Under the pieces are notes generated by a model, which ran no database searches, was not told where the DNA came from, and saw only the letters and a list, made by a program, of their open reading frames with translations. A DNA stretch of 64,000 bases from UBA3910 sp002391465 (GTDB lineage: Bacteria; Bacillota; Limnochordia; Darwinibacteriales; Darwinibacteriaceae). The stretch covers positions 16,056-80,055 of the forward strand of contig JASGVS010000021.1 in assembly GCA_030054835.1 (NCBI GenBank), written 5' to 3'. The position numbers and the translations under genes are program-made. Positions 33,976 through 41,200 of the stretch are shown here, piece after piece (position 1 is the first letter of the stretch; each line of letters starts with the position of its first letter).

Positions 33976-34530
33976 TTAGCTTTCGGGTGGGGTTACCCTC
34001 CGCCCGGATATGTAGTACTGGTTACCGCCCAGATGGTGGAGCAGCTCGGCGTCTTCTACCCAGTGGCCCCCGACAAAGAGGTCGTCGCGGGCACTAGCCG
34101 CCACAATTTCACCCACAAACAGGTGATGATCACCAATCACGTGGGTCTCCACAACCCTGCATTCCACATGGGCCAGACATTCTTCAGTCGAGGGGGCACC
34201 CACCACACTGCTGGGTACAGCAGTCAGCTCAATGTCCTGGAACTTATCCACATCCCGGCCCGAAACCCTGCCGCACCTAGCTACCTGGGTCAGGAGATCG
34301 GCACCGGCCACGTTGAGCACGAATTCCCCGCTTTCTCCGATCAGTTCTGTTGTAAACCGCCCGTTCCCAACCGCTATGCCTAAGAGCCGCGGCTGAGCGG
34401 AGATGGGAGTCTGCCAGGCCAGTGTCATGATGTTAGTGTGCCCTCGCGCTGCACTGGTGACCAAAAGCACGCTGCCGGCATTGAGGATTCGGTGTGCCGA
34501 TTGAATTGGTACCGCTTTTTTCAATTCCAC
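33976..34530 (-). CDS. Flavin reductase family protein (flavoredoxin-like)
   Basis: The 184-residue FMN-binding split-barrel protein shows LNAGSVLLVTSAARGHTNIMTLAWQTPIS (the ligand-binding loop of the family), GIAVGNGRFTTELIGESGEFVLNV and VVETHVIGDHHLFVGEIVAA. Members reduce flavins with NAD(P)H or carry electrons in anaerobes. GTG at 34530 or the TTG two codons later could be used; both are close to GGGGGAGG. First gene of an operon with rubrerythrin and korAB. A sigma-A promoter and a DnaA-box cluster lie upstream. Confidence 0.82.
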   Translation of the reverse strand: MELKKAVPIQSAHRILNAGSVLLVTSAARGHTNIMTLAWQTPISAQPRLLGIAVGNGRFTTELIGESGEFVLNVAGADLLTQVARCGRVSGRDVDKFQDIELTAVPSSVVGAPSTEECLAHVECRVVETHVIGDHHLFVGEIVAASARDDLFVGGHWVEDAELLHHLGGNQYYISGRRVTPPES

Positions 34531-34566
34531 TTCCTCCCCCTTCCCGAAAACTAAGTAGTCTCCTCT

Positions 34567-34595
34567 ATTTTATATCATAATTCGTCCCACTTCAA
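34567..34595 (-). promoter_or_regulatory. Sigma-A promoter of the flavin reductase operon
   Basis: TTGAAG (34595-34590), 17-nt spacer, TAAAAT (34572-34567) on minus, about 37 nt before the start codon. Confidence 0.6.
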
Positions 34596-34678
34596 TCTTG
34601 TTAACCCATTGTTATTTCTTTCACTCTTGCTATACATTCCCATTTAACCAACTACTAAATGCTGGGGTAAAACACATG

Positions 34679-34722
34679 TTTTCCACATAATGTTGTGGGC
34701 AACTTGTGTATAATGTGGATAA
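34679..34722. promoter_or_regulatory. Cluster of DnaA boxes (two in tandem, one inverted)
   Basis: TGTGTATAA (34705-34713) and TGTGGATAA (34714-34722) abut and are the complements of TTATACACA and TTATCCACA, both consensus DnaA boxes. TTTTCCACA (34679-34687) is a third, near-consensus box in the opposite orientation. An AT-rich stretch (34560-34660) follows on the side of the flavin reductase promoter. Confidence 0.6.
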
Positions 34723-34730
34723 CTATTTAT

Positions 34731-35402
34731 TCAGCCCACTTGATGGAGGATGGAATTGCCCTGTCTACCTGCCTCTAAGAGCCAACCCGCCTTCCTCAGC
34801 GTGTATGTAACCTTGCGGGCGGCCTGTTCCGATATCCGCGCCATATCTGCCAACTGTTTGTTTGTAAAGGGCTCAGGCAGATCGGACGGCAGTACTGACA
34901 GATAGTCCCCCGCTGACCCAAACACTTGCTTACCCGTCACTGCACAGAGGCGCCGATCTACGATGCTCACTCCCCTGCGACGCCAGCTGCCCCTGCCGTC
35001 ATCGCAGCGGATCTCTTCCTCCACTATATACACTGCTTCCACTGTTAGATTGGGATGGGGAAGGAATTGGGGAATGCGAATCAGCTCCCCGAAGAGATCG
35101 TAGATCGTGCCCTTTTTGGGTGATCTGCGCCTGGTCAGCACCTCACCGGTAGTCTGATCCACATAAACGAGATACCGCTCCAGGGGGATGGGGAAAACCA
35201 CATGGAGCCTGTAATTGGGCAGCAGGCTCCTTAGCTTTGGCTTCAGGGCAGAAAAATTGCCCGTTTGAATTTCAAGCAGGCAGTCCCCTTGGACCAGGTC
35301 GATAATGTAGCCATCCACTTCCGCTTCCACCCGAGCCCCGGGACGCCTGTAGTATTCCTTCAGACCCCCATGGAGGGAACCCTCGTTGCGGGTGCCGATC
35401 AT
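34731..35402 (-). CDS. Unknown protein with PD-(D/E)XK-like fold motif and C-terminal winged helix
   Basis: I do not recognise a named family. The 223-residue protein has an early pattern E(V)DGYIIDLVQGDCLLEIQTGNFSALKPKLRSLL (about 27-60) in which an acidic residue, a second D and E-x-Q are spaced as in PD-(D/E)XK nuclease cores, followed by beta strands and, at about 170-220, a winged-helix-like region (FTNKQLADMARISEQAARKVTYTLRKAG). It might be a DNA-binding nuclease-like or regulatory protein. The ATG overlaps the stop codon of the upstream permease gene (ATGA), so the two are translationally coupled. Confidence 0.5.
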   Translation of the reverse strand: MIGTRNEGSLHGGLKEYYRRPGARVEAEVDGYIIDLVQGDCLLEIQTGNFSALKPKLRSLLPNYRLHVVFPIPLERYLVYVDQTTGEVLTRRRSPKKGTIYDLFGELIRIPQFLPHPNLTVEAVYIVEEEIRCDDGRGSWRRRGVSIVDRRLCAVTGKQVFGSAGDYLSVLPSDLPEPFTNKQLADMARISEQAARKVTYTLRKAGWLLEAGRQGNSILHQVG

Positions 35403-36676
35403 GCCCCTAGTCCCCAGAGCAGCCACACCAGCACATAACCGGTGGTAACGGCGGCCAAGGTGAAGGGAACGCTGAGCTTCATGAACTCCCCTGCCCCAAC
35501 TTGGTACCCTTCCTTACTCAAAAGACCAAGGCCAGTAATATTGGCGGAAGCGCCGATGGGCGTTAAGTTCCCACCGAGGGTTGCTCCAATCAAGAGGGCG
35601 AAGTAAAGCAGATTGGGCTCGACCCCTAAAAGGTTCGCTACGCCCTGTACCACTGGAAGCATGGTTGCCACATATGGTATGTTATCCACAAAGCCCGAAA
35701 CTACAACCGAAAGCCAAACGATAACGGTGTAAACGACAAAAACATTGCCCTGACCCAAGTTCGCAATGAACGAACTGATGCGGTCAATCACACCTACCTG
35801 GGTAAGGCCGCCGATCACAATGAAAAGACCGCCCAACAGAGCTAAGGTGAAGTAATCAATATCTACCAGCACGTCTTTAATGACCTGGGCACCTTTGCCT
35901 TTGGCCACCTCCCGCAGCAGACCTACTACTAACAGGGCTACGCAGATAAGTCCATTGGTGATGTCAGGCTTGTTCGGTATAAAGGAAGCTAGAATAAGTA
36001 GTACAATCATGGCAACCAACAGATAGCCGGGGAAATAGTCCGTTACCTCCGTGCGCTCCTGGGGAGTAACCTCCTGTTTGTTGCTGCGCAGTACGAAAAA
36101 GAGGACTGCGGTGGCAGCGATGGCTCCAGCCTGAACAATCCAAAAAAGACCAGGTTTTCCCTGAATAAAGAAGAAGTCCAAAAAGTCCAAGCCCGCATGT
36201 CCACCCAGCATAATGGATGTGGCATCACCAACTAGTGTGGCTGCCCCCTGTAGGTTTGAAGCGATGGACACTGCAATTACGCTGATCACCGGTGACACAT
36301 TCTGCTTCTTGGCCACAGTGATGGCAATGGGAGCAACGATTAAAACGGTGGCAACATTATCCACAAAAGCGGAAATGGCGCCGGAAAACAGGGACAAGGC
36401 CACAATCGCCCAGCGGATGGTGGGGGTTTTTTCCAAAATCAGGTCGGCCAATAAAGCGGGCATGCCCGTGGCGATGAACATGGAGACAATCCCCATCGTC
36501 CCGGAAATCATTAAAATAACATTCCAATCAATGAATCCCAAGGCCGCGCTGCCGGGAACGATGCCGAGCACGATAAAAAGGAGGGCTGCCAGTACAGCCA
36601 CATGGGCCCGGATCCGGGGAAAAGCGAGTAGTAATACGTAAGTTACGGCAAAGATAATTAAAGCAGTCTGCTCCAA
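35399..36676 (-). CDS. SLC13/ArsB/NhaD-type ion transporter
   Basis: A 425-residue, 10-12 TM permease of the ion-transporter superfamily. Conserved features: AFVDNVATVLIVAPIAI (about 101-117), the SNLQGAATLVGDATSIML re-entrant motif (about 140-160) and the mirrored SGFVDNIPYVATMLPV and GGNLTPIGASANITGLG in the second half. Such proteins carry anions (arsenite, citrate, sulfate) or exchange Na+/H+; the choice is open. TTG start after GAAGGAAGGG. A sigma-H-like promoter lies upstream and the nuclease-like gene is coupled downstream. Confidence 0.85.
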   Translation of the reverse strand: MEQTALIIFAVTYVLLLAFPRIRAHVAVLAALLFIVLGIVPGSAALGFIDWNVILMISGTMGIVSMFIATGMPALLADLILEKTPTIRWAIVALSLFSGAISAFVDNVATVLIVAPIAITVAKKQNVSPVISVIAVSIASNLQGAATLVGDATSIMLGGHAGLDFLDFFFIQGKPGLFWIVQAGAIAATAVLFFVLRSNKQEVTPQERTEVTDYFPGYLLVAMIVLLILASFIPNKPDITNGLICVALLVVGLLREVAKGKGAQVIKDVLVDIDYFTLALLGGLFIVIGGLTQVGVIDRISSFIANLGQGNVFVVYTVIVWLSVVVSGFVDNIPYVATMLPVVQGVANLLGVEPNLLYFALLIGATLGGNLTPIGASANITGLGLLSKEGYQVGAGEFMKLSVPFTLAAVTTGYVLVWLLWGLGA

Positions 36677-36716
36677 CTTAAAAACCCTTCCTTCTATTTT
36701 GTTCCGTTCCTCAATT

Positions 36717-36745
36717 TACTTCTTCTTATCCCTGTAAATTCCTGT
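36717..36745 (-). promoter_or_regulatory. Sigma-H-like promoter of the SLC13/NhaD-type transporter
   Basis: ACAGGAATT is a full -35 match and GAAGAAGTA the -10 (G for T); AGGA and GAA are 17 nt apart and GAA is 44 nt before the TTG. Confidence 0.55.
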
Positions 36746-36796
36746 CGCATCTCGCAGGTCCCATCCCTTGGGGAAATCTGCTAGTGTGTGAAATCC

Positions 36797-36824
36797 TTGA
36801 CTTAATTGCTGGGTATGATATGAT
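36797..36824 (+). promoter_or_regulatory. Sigma-A promoter of the Mrp operon
   Basis: TTGACT (36797-36802), 16-nt spacer and TATGAT (36819-36824), about 25 nt before the c-di-AMP aptamer. Confidence 0.65.
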
Positions 36825-36849
36825 TATTAAGGTAATCAAAAAACTCAAA

Positions 36850-36975
36850 CTTTTTCACTCCGAATTTCCATCGGAAAGCGGGAGACCCATCTTTTTTTGG
36901 GGTGAATCCTGTTCATCAGGTAGGGCAGCTTGGGAGCCCGAACCCGTCAGCTAACCCCGTAGGAGTACCCCAGGC
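36850..36975 (+). ncRNA. c-di-AMP riboswitch (ydaO-yuaA type) aptamer
   Basis: The stretch contains the conserved core in order: AAAGCGGGAGACCCA, a variable loop, GGGGTGAATCC, TAGGGC, GCCCGAACCCGTCAGCTAACC and CCGTAGGAGT. These match the ydaO family, which binds c-di-AMP and usually switches gene expression off. It is followed by a terminator (37091-37157) and then the Mrp antiporter operon, fitting the known link between c-di-AMP and cation homeostasis. Exact ends are approximate. Confidence 0.88.
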
Positions 36976-37090
36976 GTAGTGCTTGCTTTTTGCAGCCTGC
37001 GCTTTTTCAATTGTCTGGAAAAATTGCTGTGGGGTGATCTCTTGCTGACACGATGGGAAGTTTCTTTGCCATATTTCGGATACACATACA

Positions 37091-37157
37091 AGCCGTGTGA
37101 GGGGAAGGCCCGGCGCCAAACCCCGCCTTCCCGTACGGCTATATTTGTGATTTTTTT
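37091..37157 (+). terminator. Terminator, likely expression platform of the c-di-AMP riboswitch
   Basis: AGCCGT...ACGGCT closing an inner GGGAAGGC/GCCTTCCC stem (37091-37140), followed by ATATTTGTG and seven T. It stands 60 nt before the first Mrp gene. About 115 nt between aptamer and hairpin hold no ORF I can support. Confidence 0.75.
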
Positions 37158-37217
37158 AACTTAGTGTTTTTCAACGATTTTGGTCTTACTACAAGTTCAT
37201 GAAGAAGGTGGTTTAGC

Positions 37218-37796
37218 GTGAGTAAACGGTCCCTAACCCTAGCAGTTTTACTTTTGGCCTTTTGGCTCATCGCTGCGGGCAGCCTCAGCTGGCAGCATAT
37301 TCTGGCCGGCGCAGTACTCAGTGTCATTACGATCTGGTTCTGGCACGACCTGGGGCCCCAGCTTCCTCGACTCCTGTCCTGGAGAGAGCTGGTTCAGCTG
37401 GGGAAATGCCTCATTCTCTTAATCTATTATGTACTCCAATCCAACTTTGCAGTAATTAAAACGATAGTGTTTAACGTCCCCCGGGTGAGCCCCGTGTTTC
37501 TAGTGCTGGATCCCCCCTTGGAAACCAATTGGGGCAGAGTGTTTTTGGCAACCTGCATCACTTTGACACCAGGGTCAGTCACGGTCGACGTTGACCCGAA
37601 GTCGGGGCGCTTCATCATCCACGCCCTGACTGAAGAAACCGCCATTGGTGTCATTTATTGGCGGATGATCGATGAAATAAGGAAGTTAGAAACTTACAGG
37701 CAGAGGAGGAGTGCCCATGTGGTGGATACTAGCAGGGCTTATGGTTCTGATTCTCGCAGTGCTCTTGCGGGCAATTCTGGGACCAACAGTAATTGA
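37218..37796 (+). CDS. mnhE: Mrp/Mnh-type antiporter subunit E
   Basis: Small membrane subunit of the multi-subunit Na+(K+)/H+ antiporter. Two to three TM segments in the first 75 residues, then the family's RVSPVFLVLDPPLETNWGRVFLATCITLTPGSVTVDVDPKSGRFIIHAL. GTG start behind AAGGTGG. The chain continues about 30 residues beyond the usual end (low-complexity Ser/Ala/Asn tail) and overlaps the next gene by 80 nt, which is unusual for this operon type; a lost stop codon or frameshift near 37715 would explain it. Confidence 0.9.
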   Translation: MSKRSLTLAVLLLAFWLIAAGSLSWQHILAGAVLSVITIWFWHDLGPQLPRLLSWRELVQLGKCLILLIYYVLQSNFAVIKTIVFNVPRVSPVFLVLDPPLETNWGRVFLATCITLTPGSVTVDVDPKSGRFIIHALTEETAIGVIYWRMIDEIRKLETYRQRRSAHVVDTSRAYGSDSRSALAGNSGTNSN

Positions 37797-38028
37797 TCGC
37801 ATGATCTCTATCAACGCCATAACAAGTAAAATCAGTGCACTGATCCTGCTCACTGCGTTCGCTGGGGGCGAGTACGCCTTTGTGGATGTGGCTTTTGTAT
37901 TTATGCTCTGCGGTTTTGCGGGCAGCCTCTGGATCATTAGAGTGCTTACCCCGGGAGACTGGCAGCTGAGAATACCGGGGCTGGCCGGATTTGAAGGTAA
38001 CGGAGAGGAGGAAAAGGCCCATGATTAA
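37717..38028 (+). CDS. mnhF: Mrp/Mnh-type antiporter subunit F
   Basis: A 103-residue protein with three TM segments and the subunit F pattern RAILGPTVIDRMISINAI and GGEYAFVDVAFVFMLCGF. ATG at 37717 is used because AGAGGAGG lies 7-8 nt before it; a GTG two codons earlier is too close. It overlaps the end of mnhE by 80 nt and the start of mnhG by 8 nt. Confidence 0.92.
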   Translation: MWWILAGLMVLILAVLLRAILGPTVIDRMISINAITSKISALILLTAFAGGEYAFVDVAFVFMLCGFAGSLWIIRVLTPGDWQLRIPGLAGFEGNGEEEKAHD

Positions 38029-38332
38029 TTTTCTGGTCAACATCTGCTTTGCAGTATCATTGGTCGGCTTTATCCTAGGCGTTGTGGGCCTTTTTAGGTT
38101 TCCCGATCCCTACACGCGGATGCACGCCATCTCGGTGGGCGACACACTGGGCATGGGTTCTGCCGTAATTGGGCTCCTGCTGCTCAGCCCCACCTGGATG
38201 ATCCGACTCAAGCTCATCGTTATGCTGTTTCTATTCTGGTTAATCAACCCCACCATGTCCCATTTGGTGGCCAAAGCGGGTTTATTACACGGAACGGAGC
38301 CTGTCCAGGGCACCAGATTGAGAAAGGGGTAG
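38021..38332 (+). CDS. mnhG: Mrp/Mnh-type antiporter subunit G
   Basis: The 103-residue subunit has three TM segments and the hallmark GLFRFPDPYTRMHAISVGDTLGMGSAVIGLLLL (about 25-57), then PTMSHLVAKAG. ATG at 38021 follows GGAGGAAAAGGCCC. Translationally coupled to mnhF. Confidence 0.93.
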   Translation: MINFLVNICFAVSLVGFILGVVGLFRFPDPYTRMHAISVGDTLGMGSAVIGLLLLSPTWMIRLKLIVMLFLFWLINPTMSHLVAKAGLLHGTEPVQGTRLRKG

Positions 38333-38336
38333 GCAG

Positions 38337-38606
38337 ATGCAGTTTGTAGCTGTAGATTATTGGATTATGGCCCTGTCCTTAATCTTAATGGGCGCATCCT
38401 TGGCCCTGTTCTTTATTAAAGACCTTATCCACGCAGTCATTGTCTATGGCGCCTATTCAGTCACCATGGCCGTTATTTGGCTGCTGATGAATACGCCTGA
38501 CCTAGCCATTACGGAAGCGGCTGCGGGAATCTGTACCACTGTAATGATGATGGTGGCCATTTACCGCACGCGCCGCCCAAAAAAGGGGAACAAGGATGAA
38601 AATTAG
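38337..38606 (+). CDS. DUF4040/MbhD-like antiporter subunit
   Basis: An 89-residue protein with three TM segments (ALSLILMGASLALFFIKDLIHAVIVYGAYSVTMAVIWLLMNTPDLAITEAAAGICTTVMMM). It corresponds to the first part of the C-terminal extension of MrpA, and to MbhD in membrane-bound hydrogenases. In this genome it is a separate gene. It overlaps the next gene by 11 nt. Confidence 0.88.
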   Translation: MQFVAVDYWIMALSLILMGASLALFFIKDLIHAVIVYGAYSVTMAVIWLLMNTPDLAITEAAAGICTTVMMMVAIYRTRRPKKGNKDEN

Positions 38607-38892
38607 ACACATTTTCGTTGCAGTCGTTGTCCTTTTGGCCCTGTTTGGCATGCTTTTGATGGTGGCCGAGCTGCCTCCTTACGGCAGCGCGGACAATCCT
38701 GGGCAGAACATGGTTGCCCAGCGTTACATCAATGATGCGCTGGAAGATACGGGCGTGCCCAACATGGTTACTGCCGTTGTCCTGGATTACCGCGCCTATG
38801 ACACCATGTTTGAAACGATCGTTCTCTTCACCGCCGCTTTAGCAGTGGTGGTAGCGCTCAAACCAGCCGAAGAGGAAGGTGATGACGCATGA
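38596..38892 (+). CDS. MbhE-like antiporter subunit
   Basis: A 98-residue protein with one N-terminal and one C-terminal TM segment and the signature NMVTAVVLDYRAYDTMFETIVLFTAALAVV. It corresponds to MbhE, i.e. the last part of full-length MrpA. Its stop overlaps the mnhB start (ATGA). Confidence 0.88.
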   Translation: MKIRHIFVAVVVLLALFGMLLMVAELPPYGSADNPGQNMVAQRYINDALEDTGVPNMVTAVVLDYRAYDTMFETIVLFTAALAVVVALKPAEEEGDDA

Positions 38893-39314
38893 GAGACTTT
38901 ATCTTAAAACGCATGATTGCAGTCATCTTGGCTTTTATCTTTGTTTATGGTTTCTATGTTATCCTCCACGGCCACATTTCTCCCGGCGGGTCTTTTGCGG
39001 GGGGAATTATCGTGAGCTTAAGCTTTATTGCCTTTGCCACAGTCTACGGCATTGACAAAGGCAAGGAAAAACTCCCCGAGAAATTCCTGGTCTGGGTAGA
39101 AAGCTATGGGACTCTCTGGTACGGCCTGATGGGTCTGGTAGGCATCTGCAAAGGGGCCCCGTTTCTGGCCAACAAGCTGGCTGGAATTGACTTAGGTGTA
39201 CCGGGTACGCTCTCCTCCGGCGGCCTGATCGGGCTCATCGGCTTCGGCGTGGGAATTAGGGTAGCAAGTACCATGATCACCTTATTTTACACGTTGATGG
39301 AGGGAGATGCGTGA
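38889..39314 (+). CDS. mnhB: Mrp/Mnh-type antiporter subunit B
   Basis: A 141-residue, four-TM protein with the family motif GFYVILHGHISPGGSFAGGIIVSLSFIAF (about 22-50) and a C-terminal GLIGLIGFGVGIRVA. Overlaps its neighbours by 4 nt on both sides. Confidence 0.92.
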   Translation: MRDFILKRMIAVILAFIFVYGFYVILHGHISPGGSFAGGIIVSLSFIAFATVYGIDKGKEKLPEKFLVWVESYGTLWYGLMGLVGICKGAPFLANKLAGIDLGVPGTLSSGGLIGLIGFGVGIRVASTMITLFYTLMEGDA

Positions 39315-39688
39315 CAACGTTCCTTGAGAAACTTCTCATAAATTATCCCTATGTTATTTCCGTAATCCTATTTTTCATCGGCACACTCATCATCTTGACC
39401 CAGTCTAATCTATTCAAAAAGCTTCTGGGCATCAACGTGATGGAAACGGCCACTTTCCTGATGTTTATTGCCGCGGGCAACATCCGGGGCGGCGCTGTTC
39501 CTATCCTTAGTGATACGAACGCCCCTTACATCAATCCCCTCCCGTCCGCTTTGATGCTTACGGGCATTGTGGTCAGCATCAGCGTCACCGCCTTTGCCCT
39601 GGCGCTAATTCTGCGTCTTTACAGGGAATACGGTACGGTGGACGCCAATGAAATCGCCCGGTTGAGAAATGGGGGGATGGAAAAATGA
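39311..39688 (+). CDS. mnhC: Mrp/Mnh-type antiporter subunit C (NuoK-like)
   Basis: A 125-residue, three-TM protein related to NuoK, with GTLIILTQSNLFKKLLGINVMETATFLMFIA and DPLP-like NPLPSALMLTGIVVSISVTAFAL. GTG start inside the end of mnhB (GATGCGTGA), good GGAGGGAG site. It overlaps the next gene by 4 nt. Confidence 0.92.
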   Translation: MTTFLEKLLINYPYVISVILFFIGTLIILTQSNLFKKLLGINVMETATFLMFIAAGNIRGGAVPILSDTNAPYINPLPSALMLTGIVVSISVTAFALALILRLYREYGTVDANEIARLRNGGMEK

Positions 39689-41181
39689 TGACAAGCTGGA
39701 CTACCCATCTACCTGTATTTGTTGTCATCCTACCCCTTTTTGTAGGCTTTATTCTACCCACCCTGGCCCGCAGACTGAGGCTGGTTGAGAACTTGGTTAT
39801 CGCAGTTGAAGTAGTCAGTTTCGTTATGGCAGCTGCCCTTGCGGTACTCCTTTTCAAACAGAACGGCAGCCCCATTCCCTATGCCATGGGCGGCTGGCCC
39901 GCTCCCTGGGGAATCCGCATTATTGCCGATAACTTGGGCGTCCTGTTCCTGTTGGTTATAGCCATTGTAGGTCTGCCTATTGCCCTCTATACCAAGGGTA
40001 ATTTAAAGGAAGAAGTTGGCGGGCGAAGCAGAACGGCTCGTTTCTACGCCCTCTATCTGCTGCTGATGGGAGCCCTGGCCGGGATGGCCGTCACCAACGA
40101 CCTTTTCAACGTCTTTGTGTTGGTAGAGGTAGCCACCCTCAGCGCCTGCGGCCTGGTGAGTGCCCATAGAAATCCCAGAGCGGCAGAAGCTGCTTTCAAC
40201 TACCTGATCCTAGCCACACTGGGTTCGGGCCTGGTCATGGGCAGCATCGGCTTTCTGTACATCACAACCGGTCATTTAAACATGGAGTTTGCGGCCCGGG
40301 AGCTTGCCCAAGTTTGGCAGCACAGCCCACATGTGGTCTGGATGGCGGCCAGTTTTATGCTCACTGGCTTTGGCGTGAAGGCGGCTATGTTTCCGCTCCA
40401 CGTTTGGCTGCCCGACGCCCACTCCATGGCACCCACTCCGGGCAGTGCGGTTTTGTCTGGACTAGCGGTTAAGGGCTACTTGATCTGCCTTTTGAAGATT
40501 TTGTACAACGTATTCGGCCAGACGCTCATGCGCCACTTCACCATGCACCACGTGTTAACGGCGGCAGGCATCGCAGCCATTCTCGCCGGCTCCATCCTGG
40601 CCTTGAGACAGGATGAACTGAAACGCAGATTGGCCTATTCCACCGTTGCCCAGGTTGGCTACATTATTCTCGGCTTCGGTTTTGTGAATCAAAGGGGATT
40701 AGCTGGCTCCCTCTTTTACCTGGCGAGCCACGCCTTGATCAAATCCACCCTGTTCCTGACGGCCGGTGCCATTATCAGTGCCACGGGCAAGACCAAGGTG
40801 AGTGAACTAGCGGGTGTTGGCCGGAAGATGCCCTTGACGATGGGTGCCTTTACGGTAGCCAGTTTGGGGCTCGTGGGTATTCCCCTCTTTTCCGGTTTTG
40901 TGGGCAAATGGCACCTGCTATTGGGCAGCTTCGAATCGGGCAACTTCGCTGCTGCCGCGGTGATCCTGGCAGGCAGCGTGTTCTGCGCAGCCTACCTATT
41001 CCCCATCCTGCGTAACGCATATTTCCAAGAGGCACCGGGCGAGAATTGGCAGGATCCCGGTATGGCTCAAAGGGCCGCCTTTGTGCTGTTGAGTGCAGCC
41101 ATCATCTTTTTTGGCATCCTGCCTACACCACTACTAACCCTGGCTCAGCGAGCCGCGGCGGATCTGCTGTTCTTGCAGTAG
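39685..41181 (+). CDS. mnhD: Proton-conducting antiporter subunit, MnhD/NuoN-like (first of three)
   Basis: A 498-residue, about 14-TM protein of the complex I antiporter-like family. It contains the conserved charged helices: NDLFNVFVLVEVATLSACGLV (Glu of TM5), GFGVKAAMFPLHVWLPDAHSMAPTPGSAVLSGLAVKGYL (broken helix TM7 and Lys of TM8) and the HALIKSTLFLTAGAI helix. It conducts protons in the Mrp complex. ATG overlaps mnhC by 4 nt. Confidence 0.9.
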   Translation: MMTSWTTHLPVFVVILPLFVGFILPTLARRLRLVENLVIAVEVVSFVMAAALAVLLFKQNGSPIPYAMGGWPAPWGIRIIADNLGVLFLLVIAIVGLPIALYTKGNLKEEVGGRSRTARFYALYLLLMGALAGMAVTNDLFNVFVLVEVATLSACGLVSAHRNPRAAEAAFNYLILATLGSGLVMGSIGFLYITTGHLNMEFAARELAQVWQHSPHVVWMAASFMLTGFGVKAAMFPLHVWLPDAHSMAPTPGSAVLSGLAVKGYLICLLKILYNVFGQTLMRHFTMHHVLTAAGIAAILAGSILALRQDELKRRLAYSTVAQVGYIILGFGFVNQRGLAGSLFYLASHALIKSTLFLTAGAIISATGKTKVSELAGVGRKMPLTMGAFTVASLGLVGIPLFSGFVGKWHLLLGSFESGNFAAAAVILAGSVFCAAYLFPILRNAYFQEAPGENWQDPGMAQRAAFVLLSAAIIFFGILPTPLLTLAQRAAADLLFLQ

Positions 41182-41200
41182 GGGCGAGGAGGAGGAGAAA

